This document shows, in pieces, positions 1 to 9,992 of a stretch of 64,000 bases of DNA. Origin of the DNA: an uncultured Clostridium sp. (GTDB taxonomy: Bacteria; Bacillota; Clostridia; Clostridiales; Clostridiaceae). Where the stretch lies: assembly GCF_947039605.1 (NCBI RefSeq), contig NZ_CAMQZG010000009.1:19841-83840 (forward strand), written 5' to 3'. A program made the translations under genes and the position numbers. Position 1 is the stretch's first letter, and each line of letters begins with the position of its first letter. The notes below the pieces were generated by a model. The model searched no databases. It was not told where the DNA came from and saw nothing but the letters and a program-made list of their open reading frames with translations.

Positions 1-545
1 GGAATGCTTGATACCCTCACATCATAAACCTCTGATACTAATTTTACAGACATTTTCCCATCCTGTGGTTCAAGTCTATTTGCTATATCCATAGAAGCTA
101 GTACCTTTATTCTATTTATAATTGAGTGATACTCCTCTTTAGATAATCTATTTATAAATACAAGATCCCCATTCACTCTATATCTAATATTCGCATAATA
201 TTTCTCTGGCTCTATATGTATATCACTACTTCCCTTATCTATTGCACTCTCAATTAATTTATCTAGTTCTTTTTCCACATAATTATCATTCATAAGAAAT
301 TTATCTCTATCGTCATTATATTCCTTTAACATTGTTGCTATTTTTCTTTTATCAATTTCCTTAAAAGCAACTTCTCTTGAAAAGACTAAATTTAAATATA
401 ATTTTTTATCTACTGTAACCTTATCTGTAAAAGCTATTAAGGTATCACTCTCATCTCTACCTATAACTAAATTAAGTTTATTTGCCATTGTTTTTGGAAT
501 TCTTCTCATTGACTTAGAATCTACTATTTCTCTTGTAATACTCAT
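1..545 (-). CDS. GspE/PilB-type secretion or pilus ATPase, 5' part (runs off the window)
   Basis: An open frame runs from an ATG at 545 to the window edge, giving about 181 residues. The start has a strong Shine-Dalgarno (AAAGGGGAG) 8 bases upstream. The N-terminus (MSITREIVDSKSM...) leads into a segment with SDIHIEP and then RYRVNGDL and LEPQDGKMS. This order is the hallmark of the N2 domain of GspE/PilB/PilT-like hexameric ATPases that power type IV pilus or type II secretion assembly. The Walker boxes would lie beyond base 1 and cannot be seen. By family the protein would be cytoplasmic and work at the membrane with pilus proteins. No other pilus gene is in the window, so the exact subtype is open. 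Confidence 0.85.
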   Translation of the reverse strand, partial: MSITREIVDSKSMRRIPKTMANKLNLVIGRDESDTLIAFTDKVTVDKKLYLNLVFSREVAFKEIDKRKIATMLKEYNDDRDKFLMNDNYVEKELDKLIESAIDKGSSDIHIEPEKYYANIRYRVNGDLVFINRLSKEEYHSIINRIKVLASMDIANRLEPQDGKMSVKLVSEVYDVRVSSI

Positions 546-596
546 CTTATCCACTCCCCTTTAATAAGAGTATTGACAAGCTATTTTATTTTAAAC

Positions 597-636
597 AAAA
601 AAGTGGATAAATAAGTAAAAAACTTATTTATCCACT
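597..636 (-). terminator. Rho-independent terminator after the lipoprotein gene
   Basis: A perfect 15-bp stem (602-616 with 622-636) with a 5-base loop is followed on the minus strand by a T run. The stop codon of the lipoprotein gene (624-626) lies inside the upstream arm of the hairpin. Confidence 0.85.
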
Positions 637-1640
637 ATCATATACATTCCATCTTGATTTTTTATTAAATTAGTCGTATCTTCCTTAATATCATAATAAT
701 ACACTTTACCATTTATATCTGAAAAGTAAACTCGACCATTCTCAGCGAGAAGTCTACTCTCTCTACCTAAACTTTTAGGAAAATCAAAAGTTAATCTTTT
801 TAGCTTCGTACTCTCTAAATCAATTGAATATAAATTTAAATCCCCATTTTCCAAAGCATTTATATAAACTTTATCTTCATATAAAATAGCATCTTCTACA
901 TAAGAAAATTCACTACTTATAAGCTGCATATCCTTAGTTAATATATCTAATATATATACCTGTGAACTACTTTCACTTACCTCTATCATAAAGACTTTAC
1001 TCTCAGATATAGCTTCTATAGAACTCATATACATCCCTACCATTTCTTTGACTAAAGTATACTTTCCACTTTTAATATCATACGTAAATACTCCATACTT
1101 ATTATTATTTATATCAACACCATATAAAATAATTGTATCATTACCAATAAACTTTATAAGTTCCCCTGACACTAAAATATCCTCTGGTAAAACAACTGTT
1201 TTCTTAGTTTTATTATCTACAAGATTTAATTTAATAATATTATTTCTATCAGAAGTTTTATATAAAGTATATTCTCCATTTTCACTTATATATACAAAAT
1301 CTAAATTTCCATCAATTTTAATATTCATGCTATCATCTGCAAATATTATGTTAAGGTAATTCTCCTCTTCTTTCTGTTCTAAAAAAGCCATAATATCCAG
1401 CTTGTCATTATAAGCCCTTAAATTCCCCTTAGCACTTATATCAGTTTTTTCAAACCTTCCATCATTTAAATATCCATATATTTCACTGCCATCTTTAATA
1501 TCTATAACTAAATTATCTAAAATATCTATTTTATTTATTGTTTTTTTCTCTTCAACTTCTTTCTTTGAACATCCATACAAACTAATAGCCCCCAAAGAAA
1601 TAAGTATCCCCATTATCTTATAACTTCTTTTCAATTTCAT
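624..1640 (-). CDS. Predicted lipoprotein with a repeat-rich, possibly beta-propeller extracellular domain
   Basis: The 338-residue product starts with a basic, hydrophobic signal peptide ending in a lipobox (LYGC, acylated Cys24), so it should be anchored to the outer face of the membrane. The rest is rich in short beta-strand-like units with recurring patterns such as 'DGRFE', 'ENGRVYFSD' and 'VYYYDIK'. These resemble blades of a beta-propeller (DUF5050/TolB-like), but I cannot assign a family. It is transcribed away from rqcH and ends in a strong terminator, so it is probably monocistronic. The Shine-Dalgarno (GAGAGGG) abuts the ATG; a TTG two codons later would be better spaced, so the start may be at 1634. 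Function unknown. Confidence 0.7.
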   Translation of the reverse strand: MKLKRSYKIMGILISLGAISLYGCSKKEVEEKKTINKIDILDNLVIDIKDGSEIYGYLNDGRFEKTDISAKGNLRAYNDKLDIMAFLEQKEEENYLNIIFADDSMNIKIDGNLDFVYISENGEYTLYKTSDRNNIIKLNLVDNKTKKTVVLPEDILVSGELIKFIGNDTIILYGVDINNNKYGVFTYDIKSGKYTLVKEMVGMYMSSIEAISESKVFMIEVSESSSQVYILDILTKDMQLISSEFSYVEDAILYEDKVYINALENGDLNLYSIDLESTKLKRLTFDFPKSLGRESRLLAENGRVYFSDINGKVYYYDIKEDTTNLIKNQDGMYMIVDK

Positions 1641-1810
1641 CCCTCTCTACAAACAAATATTTTCTCTTATACTTTTAATATTTTTATTATATCATTTTCC
1701 TATAAAATTTCGTTAAACAAATAAATAACTTAATATATTTTTCAGAATTCAGTTAAATATTTTGCTTATTTCCATTAATCGCTATTTTAATTCCATTATA
1801 TTTGCTTAAA

Positions 1811-1819
1811 TGTTATACT
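1811..1819 (+). promoter_or_regulatory. Extended -10 element, putative rqcH promoter
   Basis: TGTTATACT matches an extended -10 (TGnTATAnT) 47 bases before the rqcH start codon. No good -35 box is visible at the matching distance. Assignment is by pattern only. Confidence 0.4.
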
Positions 1820-1865
1820 TATTTAAAGCTAATAAAGCTAATAAACCCAAGAAAGGACTGATTTT

Positions 1866-3602
1866 ATGGCTTTAGATGGTATATTTATGTATAATCTAAC
1901 AAATGAACTAAAAGAGAGCTTAATAGGAGCTAAAATAGATAAAATAAATCAACCTGAAAAGGATGAAATTATACTAACTATTAGAGGTAAAGAAAATAGA
2001 AAACTTCTTATCTCATCAAGTGCAACTTATCCTAGGCTTCACTTTACTAAAATAGCAAAACCAAACCCTTTAAAGGCAGCTACTTTCTGTATGCTTATGA
2101 GAAAGTACCTTTGTGGTGGTAGAATACTTGAAATTAATCAACTTGATTTAGATAGAGTCGTTACATTTAAAGTAGAAACTAACGATGAACTTGGCTATGA
2201 GAGTGTATATAATCTTATAATAGAAATAATGGGAAGACATAGTAATATATCTCTTGTAAGAGAGAGAGATGGTAAGGTTATGGAATCTATAAAACACCTT
2301 AACGCAAGTCAAAATAGTTATAGAGTTTTATATCCTGGTGTCGATTATATCTACCCACCTGCTTCAACTAAATTAAATATATTCGATTTTACTTTTGAGC
2401 AGCTTATAAACTTCTTTAAAGAGAATCCTCTTGATTTTAATGATAGATTCTTCTCAGGACTATTAACTGGATTTGGACGTGGTTATTCAAAAGAACTTTA
2501 TGAAAGATATTTAAGAACTGTTGATAGTGAACTTGTTTTAAACCTTTTATTTGATTTCCTTAATAAAGAAAAAGAATATCTACTAAAGGATAATAAATAT
2601 ATAATTTTTTCAAAAGATGGCATTATCAAAGATTTTTATTGTAAAGACCTTGAAACATATTCTGACCATGAAAAAGAAGAAGTTAATTCATTAAGTGAAC
2701 TTTTAGAAGATTTCTATTCTAAAAAAGATAAACAAGATAGACTTATATCTAAGAGCGTTAATATCCAAAGACTAGTTCATACAAATGTAGAACGTTGTCT
2801 TAAAAAAATCAGAATTCTGGAAAATACATTAAAGGATTGTGATAAAAAAGATGAACTTAAAATTAAAGGAGAACTTTTAACTTCTTATATTTATAGTTTC
2901 AAAAAAGGTGATAAAGATGTAACTGTATTAAATTATTACAATGCAGATGAAGAGGAATACATGACTATCCCTCTTGATATAAACAAAACACCTTCTGATA
3001 ATGTTCAAAAGTTATTTAAAAGATATTCTAAATTAAAAACTGCTGAAATAGAAGCTCTTCGTCAATTAGAACTTGCACAAAATGAGCTTAATTATCTATA
3101 CTCTGTATCAACAAACTTATCAAATGTTGATAACTACTCTGAAATAGATGAAATTAAAAATGAACTTATTCATTCAGGATATATAAGATTTAGAAGTAAT
3201 CCTAAAGGAAAGAAGAAAAAAGAAAAGACTTCTAAGCCTATACACTTTAAATCATCAACAGGACTTGATATATATGTTGGTAAAAATAATATACAAAATG
3301 ATTTATTGACATTAAAAAGTTCAGACAAACGATACACTTGGCTTCATACAAAAGAAATTCCAGGTTCTCATGTAGTTATTGCTTCATTTGAAGTTGATGA
3401 TGAAACTCTTTTAGAAGCTGCAACACTTGCTGCTTTTTACAGCAAAGGTAGTGGTGGTACAAAAGTACCAGTTGATTATACATTAATCAAAAATATCAAA
3501 AAACCATCAGGAGCAAAACCTGGTATGGTTATATATTCAACAAATAAAACTATATATATTGACCCACCAAAAGTTATAGAAACAGAAAGAGTAAGCGATT
3601 AA
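1866..3602 (+). CDS. rqcH: RqcH, NFACT-family ribosome quality control factor
   Basis: The 578-residue protein has the full NFACT layout: an N-terminal NFACT-N domain (MALDGIFMYNLTNEL..., IMGRHSNISLV signature), a central coiled-coil region (about 280-430) and the NFACT-R domain near the C-terminus (about 455-560, with TWLHTKEIPGSHVVI). Asp96-Arg97 correspond to the DR pair needed for C-terminal alanine tailing in characterised RqcH. In that family the protein binds split 50S subunits carrying peptidyl-tRNA and recruits tRNA-Ala to add a degron tail. Older annotations call it fibronectin-binding FbpA. The ATG has a Shine-Dalgarno (AAAGGA) at good spacing. It stands alone, divergent from the lipoprotein gene and convergent with the methyltransferase gene. 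Confidence 0.95.
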   Translation: MALDGIFMYNLTNELKESLIGAKIDKINQPEKDEIILTIRGKENRKLLISSSATYPRLHFTKIAKPNPLKAATFCMLMRKYLCGGRILEINQLDLDRVVTFKVETNDELGYESVYNLIIEIMGRHSNISLVRERDGKVMESIKHLNASQNSYRVLYPGVDYIYPPASTKLNIFDFTFEQLINFFKENPLDFNDRFFSGLLTGFGRGYSKELYERYLRTVDSELVLNLLFDFLNKEKEYLLKDNKYIIFSKDGIIKDFYCKDLETYSDHEKEEVNSLSELLEDFYSKKDKQDRLISKSVNIQRLVHTNVERCLKKIRILENTLKDCDKKDELKIKGELLTSYIYSFKKGDKDVTVLNYYNADEEEYMTIPLDINKTPSDNVQKLFKRYSKLKTAEIEALRQLELAQNELNYLYSVSTNLSNVDNYSEIDEIKNELIHSGYIRFRSNPKGKKKKEKTSKPIHFKSSTGLDIYVGKNNIQNDLLTLKSSDKRYTWLHTKEIPGSHVVIASFEVDDETLLEAATLAAFYSKGSGGTKVPVDYTLIKNIKKPSGAKPGMVIYSTNKTIYIDPPKVIETERVSD

Positions 3603-3616
3603 GCTTACTCTTTTCT
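3587..3616 (+). terminator. Terminator at the end of rqcH
   Basis: A 10-bp stem (3587-3596 with 3603-3612) whose loop contains the rqcH stop codon is followed by TTCTTA. It may also serve the converging methyltransferase gene. Confidence 0.7.
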
Positions 3617-3624
3617 TATATATA

Positions 3625-4746
3625 TTATTTTTGTTGATCAAAATACTGATAGTAGTAACAAAGAAGTCTACCATTGTAAAGTTTTCTATTTTTATCAGCT
3701 TTTAAATCAATAAGTTTTTCAAATCCTTGGTATGCTGTGATAACATTTATATCCCAACCTCTAAGTTGATTTATTATTTTACCAAGATTATTATTGATTA
3801 CCTCAACCTCTTCATGCTCTCCTAAACGTTCTCCATAAGGTGGGTTACTTATTATAACTCCATGTTTTTGAGATACTGAAAATTCTGCTATATCTCTTCT
3901 TTGAAGTTCTATACACTCATCTACCCCAGCTTTAATCATATTACGTCTAGCTGTTTTTAGAACTCTACCATCTATATCGTATCCTATAATTTTCATTGGA
4001 TTTTTCTTTATAGATTTTCTAGCTCCATCTCTAACTTGATCCCATATATCTTTATCTATAATAGGCCATGTTTCACTTACAAACTTTCTTTGAAGTCCTG
4101 GTGCAATATTATTAGCTATCATAGCAGCTTCTATAAGTATTGTTCCTGAACCACATGTTGGGTCTATAAGTATTTTTTCTGAATCCCACTTTGATAATAA
4201 AACAAGTGATGCTGCAAGAGTTTCTTTAAGTGGAGCTCCACCTGAATTCTCTCTATATCCTCTTTTATGAAGTCCTTCACCTGAAGTATCTATTGTCAGA
4301 GTAACAACATCCTTTAATATTCCAACTTCAATTTTATAAACTGGGCCATCCTCATCAAACCATTCTTTATCATGGTGCTTTTGCATACTTTTAACAACAG
4401 CTTTTTTAACTATTGATTGACAGTCTGGAACACTATAAAGTTTTGATTTAATTGACTTTCCTGTGATATGCATTTTACCATTTACAGGTACATACTGTGA
4501 CCAGTCTATTTCCACAGTTCTATTAAATAACTCTTCAAAACTTTCTGCTTTAAACTCAGCTGCATTAATTAAAACTCTATCTGCTGTTCTAAGCCACATA
4601 TTTGCGATAGCAATATCCATTTCATCTCCCTCGAAGTGAACTCTACCATTCTCTATTCTTAAATCTTCGTATCCTAAAGCTTTTAATTCTTTAGCTGCTA
4701 TTGCCTCTATACCAAATGTTGTCGTTGCTATTAAATTATAATCCAT
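3625..4746 (-). CDS. ypsC: THUMP-domain class I SAM-dependent RNA methyltransferase (YpsC/RlmL-N type)
   Basis: The 373-residue product has an N-terminal ferredoxin-like/THUMP RNA-binding region (about 1-155) and a C-terminal Rossmann methyltransferase domain with DPTCGSGTILIEAA (SAM-binding loop) and the catalytic NPPYGER motif. This matches YpsC, related to the N-terminal half of E. coli RlmL, which makes m2G2445 in 23S rRNA. The exact target nucleotide here is inferred only from family. The Shine-Dalgarno GAGGAG precedes the ATG. It lies 14 bases downstream of pyrR in the rluD-pyrR-ypsC run and is probably co-transcribed with it. Confidence 0.9.
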   Translation of the reverse strand: MDYNLIATTTFGIEAIAAKELKALGYEDLRIENGRVHFEGDEMDIAIANMWLRTADRVLINAAEFKAESFEELFNRTVEIDWSQYVPVNGKMHITGKSIKSKLYSVPDCQSIVKKAVVKSMQKHHDKEWFDEDGPVYKIEVGILKDVVTLTIDTSGEGLHKRGYRENSGGAPLKETLAASLVLLSKWDSEKILIDPTCGSGTILIEAAMIANNIAPGLQRKFVSETWPIIDKDIWDQVRDGARKSIKKNPMKIIGYDIDGRVLKTARRNMIKAGVDECIELQRRDIAEFSVSQKHGVIISNPPYGERLGEHEEVEVINNNLGKIINQLRGWDINVITAYQGFEKLIDLKADKNRKLYNGRLLCYYYQYFDQQK

Positions 4747-4760
4747 GTTTCCATCTCCTC

Positions 4761-6213
<1,453 letters not shown>

Positions 6214-6235
6214 TTTCTCCTATGCTTTTTTATTA

Positions 6236-6278
6236 TAAATAAAAATCTCACCTCTATGACAACAAGAAGTGAGATTTT
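6236..6278 (-). terminator. Terminator after divIVA
   Basis: A 10-bp inverted repeat (6242-6251 with 6269-6278, AAAATCTCAC) is followed on the minus strand by a T-rich tract. It separates the dcw cluster from rluD. Confidence 0.8.
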
Positions 6279-6284
6279 ATTAAA

Positions 6285-6908
6285 TTAGTTCTCTGCAAAA
6301 TAACTTTTAATTTCCTTCATATCATCATCCATCATAATATCATCATTGACATCATTAATTTCTTTAATCTCAACAGTTTCAGGCATATAATTACTTACTT
6401 CTATCCCTTTTTCTTCTACTATTTCAACTTCTGGTTTAGTAACATTAAAGTTTTTTACAAAATCCTTTTCCAAATCTCCAAATGTTTCCATTTGGAAATT
6501 CATGAAGTTTCTAAACTTAGCTCTAAACTTAATAAACTCTTGCTTAATTACATCATAATCTTCATTTATTTGTAAAACATCATTATGTGCTTTATCTAAT
6601 ATTTTTTGAGCTGTATCATTAGCTTTTCTAATAATTCTATCAGCTTCTTCTTGTGATGTTTTTCTTGATTGTTCTGCTGTTTCTTGTGCAAGAATTAAAG
6701 TATTCTGAATAGTATTTTCGATCTGTGTATGATGTTCTATCTTCTCATTTGCAGTATCTAGTTTCTCTTTAAGCTTTGTATTTTCTTTATATAAAGCCTC
6801 ATACTCTTCTACGATCCTGTCTAAGAACTCATCTACTTCTTCTTGTGCATAACCTCTTATTGCTTTTTTAAATTCTTTATTATTTATTTCCATCGGTGTT
6901 AATTTCAT
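6285..6908 (-). CDS. divIVA: DivIVA, polar/septal coiled-coil scaffold
   Basis: The 207-residue protein begins with the conserved DivIVA lipid-binding N-terminus (MKLTPMEINNKEFKKAIRGYAQEEVDEFLDRI). A long coiled coil (about 30-150) and an acidic tail follow. DivIVA binds negatively curved membrane at poles and septa and positions Min, chromosome or sporulation proteins. The start has a G-rich Shine-Dalgarno 11 bases upstream. It is the last gene of the ylmE-sepF-ylmH-divIVA run, a classical order in Firmicutes, and is followed by a terminator. Confidence 0.95.
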   Translation of the reverse strand: MKLTPMEINNKEFKKAIRGYAQEEVDEFLDRIVEEYEALYKENTKLKEKLDTANEKIEHHTQIENTIQNTLILAQETAEQSRKTSQEEADRIIRKANDTAQKILDKAHNDVLQINEDYDVIKQEFIKFRAKFRNFMNFQMETFGDLEKDFVKNFNVTKPEVEIVEEKGIEVSNYMPETVEIKEINDVNDDIMMDDDMKEIKSYFAEN

Positions 6909-6924
6909 ATTCTACAAATCCCCC

Positions 6925-7692
6925 CTAAGCATACTTTAAAACTGTAATTTTTAATCTACCACTTTTAGTAGTACCAAGAGTTTCCTTTACTTTAAATTTT
7001 CCTATTTTTCTAATTGTTATTCTAACGTCATCTTCTACCTCATAACTTTTATCAGTTACCTGTGCATAATCTACTAATACTAGACCTTTAGAAATTAAGT
7101 CACATGCTTTACTTCTAGATATATTAGCAAGTTCTGATACAATAGAATCTAATCTTTTAGAAGCTACATTAATAACTTCTTCTTTATACTCTACCTTTGG
7201 AATCTCACTAAAATCATCTACAACTTTACAATCACAACTTAACTTTTTTATCTTATGTAAATTAGCGATTATAAAAATTGCAATTTTTTCATCAGTTGCT
7301 AAATAACAAACATCATCACCTTTTAAAATGACATCTCCTATTTTCTCTCTTTTTATCCCAAGAGCCATAATAGACCCTAAATAATCCTTATGCTCAAGTT
7401 TTGAAAACTTAGTATTACACTTTATCTCCAAAAGTTTAATAGGATAATCAGACCAGTCTGACTTATTAAAAGCTATGATTCTTCTATCACAGTCCTCAAA
7501 TATACCATCTGACTCCACAGTTAGATTTTTACCTGTTAATTTCTCTAATGGTTTCCAGATAGCAGGTGGATAAAAATCTTCAGTAAACAAAGATATTCCT
7601 CTACTGTTTGCTCTTTCATATATGTTATATAGTTTTAATATATCAAAATCTGTTTTATTATTAAAAATATTGAAAAACTGTTCTTTATTCAA
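6925..7692 (-). CDS. ylmH: YlmH, S4-domain RNA-binding protein
   Basis: The 255-residue product has a C-terminal S4 domain (about 178-240; RLDSIVSELANISRSKACDLISKG) and an N-terminal region typical of YlmH. In Bacillus, YlmH binds 50S-peptidyl-tRNA complexes and acts in ribosome rescue parallel to RqcH, which is also present in this window. The start is a TTG only 2 bases after the sepF stop, with a weak GGAAG Shine-Dalgarno inside the sepF end, so translation is probably coupled to sepF. The ylmG (YggT) gene that often lies between sepF and ylmH is missing. Confidence 0.9.
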   Translation of the reverse strand: MNKEQFFNIFNNKTDFDILKLYNIYERANSRGISLFTEDFYPPAIWKPLEKLTGKNLTVESDGIFEDCDRRIIAFNKSDWSDYPIKLLEIKCNTKFSKLEHKDYLGSIMALGIKREKIGDVILKGDDVCYLATDEKIAIFIIANLHKIKKLSCDCKVVDDFSEIPKVEYKEEVINVASKRLDSIVSELANISRSKACDLISKGLVLVDYAQVTDKSYEVEDDVRITIRKIGKFKVKETLGTTKSGRLKITVLKYA

Positions 7693-7694
7693 CG

Positions 7695-8159
7695 CTACTT
7701 CCAGTTAAACATGCCTTTTGAACTAAGCTCTGTTTTAAGCTCATTTGTAACTTGAACATTTGATGGTGATACAACATATACTCTTGTTTCTATATCATCA
7801 AGATTACCATCAAGAGCATAAGCTGCTCCACTTACGAAATCTAATAATCTTCTCGCTACTTTTGTTTCAAGTGCACTTGTATTAATTATAACTATATTTC
7901 TATTTCTAAGAGCTGTACATATATCTACTGAATCATCATATTTTGTAGGTCTTGTTATAACTACCTTAGCATCAGATGCTGCATGTATGCTAACAAGTTT
8001 ACTATTATTACTATTTGGTGTACTCGTTTGTACTGGTTGTTGTGTTGTTCTTGTTACTGGCTCATAATTATGTTCTTCTTCTTCAACAAAATCATCTTCT
8101 TCAAAATCTTCTTCTGGATCAAAACCTAAAAAACCTTTAACTTTTTCAAAAACTGCCAT
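7695..8159 (-). CDS. sepF: SepF, FtsZ-anchoring cell division protein
   Basis: The 154-residue protein has a short N-terminal amphipathic membrane-targeting segment (MAVFEKVKGFLGF), an acidic then Thr/Gln/Asn-rich linker (about 16-52) and the compact SepF domain (about 60-150; RPTKYDDSVDICTALRNRNIVIIN, RRLLDFVSGAAYALDG). SepF polymerises at the septum and tethers FtsZ to the membrane, which can replace FtsA. No ftsZ or ftsA is in the window. The start has a clear AGGAGG site. It sits between ylmE and ylmH as usual. Confidence 0.95.
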   Translation of the reverse strand: MAVFEKVKGFLGFDPEEDFEEDDFVEEEEHNYEPVTRTTQQPVQTSTPNSNNSKLVSIHAASDAKVVITRPTKYDDSVDICTALRNRNIVIINTSALETKVARRLLDFVSGAAYALDGNLDDIETRVYVVSPSNVQVTNELKTELSSKGMFNWK

Positions 8160-8182
8160 AAATAAATCCTCCTAAATATCAC

Positions 8183-8848
8183 TTAAATTTTACTATAATC
8201 CCTCGCACCAAAAATACCTTCTCCAACTCTAACCATGTTGCTGCCTTCCTCTATTGCTACTTCATAATCATGTGTCATCCCCATAGATAGAACTTCCATA
8301 CAAGTATTTTTATATTTTTTTTGTTTAATTTCATCAAATATTTCTTTTGTTTTTCTAAAATATTTTCTGTTCTCATCATCATTTCCTTTTGGAAGTATGA
8401 CCATTATTCCTTTAATATTTATATTATTACAATTTTCTATAATTTCAATTATATCATAAATATCCTCTTCTAAAACACCATATTTTTGTGTTTCTCTACC
8501 TATGTTAAGTTGAATTAATCCATTTGCAACAATATTTTCTTTTTTATATCTTTTTTCAATTTCCTTAATTAAAGAAATGCTATCTATCGAATGAATTAGA
8601 TGTACCTTTCCTACAATATACTTGACCTTGTTTTTCTGTAAGTTTCCAATAAGATGCCATCTAACATCCTTATGAAAGTTTTCGTACTTTACAGATATTT
8701 CTTGAACTTTATTTTCCCCAAAATCTCTTATTCCACAATTATATGCAACTTCAAGATCTTCAAGTGGCTTAGTTTTAGAAACTGCTATAAGTTTCACATC
8801 TTCTGGTACCTTACTCTGAACCTCGTCTATATTACTTTTAATGTCCAT
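8183..8848 (-). CDS. ylmE: YlmE/YggS, PLP-binding homeostasis protein
   Basis: The 221-residue protein is a single-domain PLP-binding barrel with IAVSKTKP, in which Lys25 is the expected Schiff-base lysine. Further family motifs are FGENKVQE, WHLIGNLQKNKVK and LSMGMTHDYEVAI. Members bind PLP without a known enzymatic reaction and affect B6 and amino-acid balance. It opens the ylmE-sepF-ylmH-divIVA run, 23 bases before sepF; an 85-base AT-rich gap separates it from the DUF881 gene upstream. Confidence 0.93.
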   Translation of the reverse strand: MDIKSNIDEVQSKVPEDVKLIAVSKTKPLEDLEVAYNCGIRDFGENKVQEISVKYENFHKDVRWHLIGNLQKNKVKYIVGKVHLIHSIDSISLIKEIEKRYKKENIVANGLIQLNIGRETQKYGVLEEDIYDIIEIIENCNNINIKGIMVILPKGNDDENRKYFRKTKEIFDEIKQKKYKNTCMEVLSMGMTHDYEVAIEEGSNMVRVGEGIFGARDYSKI

Positions 8849-8933
8849 GTCTAATTCACTCCTCTCTATACTATTTTATACTATTATTCAAATTTTTCAA
8901 AGTTTATTTACATTATTAATTTATATTGTTAAA

Positions 8934-9641
8934 TTAATTTTTTGAATAATTAAGTTTTCCTATATAAGGAGGCATTTCAATTTTATCTAAAACTGTTATT
9001 TCAGCTTGTATTCCTCTATTCATAAGTCTTTTAAGAGTTCCTTCTTCTGATAGTAAACTTGCATTTAACATGTCCTTATCTCCAATTATTTTTACATAAA
9101 AAGGTGCAGGCACTCGTACATAATTCACCTTTAAAAATTGACCACCACAAACAACTGAAGTATTATTAATAATTCTTTTACCATTAATAGCTATAGCCTC
9201 TGCCCCTGCTATCTTAATATCATTTAAAAGTTCACTCATATCATTATCATGTATTGTTCTTTGTTGAACAAGAAAACTATCTTGTTCATCTACTTTTGTC
9301 CCTACACCATCCTCTAACTTTAAAATAACCCCCTCACCCTCTATCTTTGTAACGCCTAATAAATTCTCATTATTTAATAGTTCTTCTTCTAACATATCTA
9401 TCTCACTAGTTTCTGTGTCAAAATTATTATATTCTTTAAATTTCTTAGATAATTCATCTGACTCTTTTTTCAATCTATTGATATCAGATAATAAACTCGT
9501 TCTCTTTTCATAAGCATCTTGATATTCCTGAATACTTATTTGTTTTTCTCTTTCTCCAGATATACCTAAATTTATAGAAAATAATATTCCTAAAATAATT
9601 GCTGCAATAAATAAAAAAAAATTTATCTCTCTATTATTCAT
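8934..9641 (-). CDS. DUF881 (YlxW/YlxX-like) membrane-anchored protein
   Basis: The 235-residue product has one N-terminal transmembrane segment (about 8-27), a coiled coil (about 38-85) and the DUF881 domain (about 95-220; GVILKLEDGVG, LLNDIKIAGAEAIAINGKRI, FYVKIIGD). DUF881 proteins occur in Firmicute and actinobacterial division clusters; their function is unknown. The ATG follows the stop of the small basic protein gene directly, so the two are translationally coupled. It is one of two DUF881 genes that flank sbp. Confidence 0.85.
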   Translation of the reverse strand: MNNREINFFLFIAAIILGILFSINLGISGEREKQISIQEYQDAYEKRTSLLSDINRLKKESDELSKKFKEYNNFDTETSEIDMLEEELLNNENLLGVTKIEGEGVILKLEDGVGTKVDEQDSFLVQQRTIHDNDMSELLNDIKIAGAEAIAINGKRIINNTSVVCGGQFLKVNYVRVPAPFYVKIIGDKDMLNASLLSEEGTLKRLMNRGIQAEITVLDKIEMPPYIGKLNYSKN

Positions 9642-9983
9642 TTATTCCCTCTTCCTTGCTTTATCTAGCAGAACTCTTCTTATAATCGCAAAGTTTTCAA
9701 ATATTCTTCTTCCAAAAACTATTACTGCCGCAAAATGAAGTGGTATACCAAGTTTTTCTCCAATATATACAAGTATAGCTGCAAGCACCGCATTTCCAAG
9801 AAATCCACTTATAAATATATCTGTCTTGAAGTTTTTTGAAAACATAGCCCTAACTGCTCCAAATACCGAATCAAGTGCTGCAAGTATAGCTATAGAAACA
9901 TATGGTGAGAATTTATCTGGTATATGCCCTGGTGAAATCATTCCTAAAATTATTCCTATTAATAATCCTGTAAAAACTACCAT
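9642..9983 (-). CDS. sbp: Small basic protein (Sbp/DUF1290) membrane protein
   Basis: The 113-residue hydrophobic protein has about three membrane segments and a basic C-terminal tail (RRIFENFAIIRRVLLDKARKRE). MISPGHIPDKFSPYVSIAILAALDS is typical of the DUF1290/Sbp family found between DUF881 genes in Firmicute division clusters. Its role is not established. The Shine-Dalgarno AAGGGGG is strong. The stop directly abuts the downstream DUF881 start. Confidence 0.88.
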   Translation of the reverse strand: MVVFTGLLIGIILGMISPGHIPDKFSPYVSIAILAALDSVFGAVRAMFSKNFKTDIFISGFLGNAVLAAILVYIGEKLGIPLHFAAVIVFGRRIFENFAIIRRVLLDKARKRE

Positions 9984-9992
9984 AGCTCCCCC

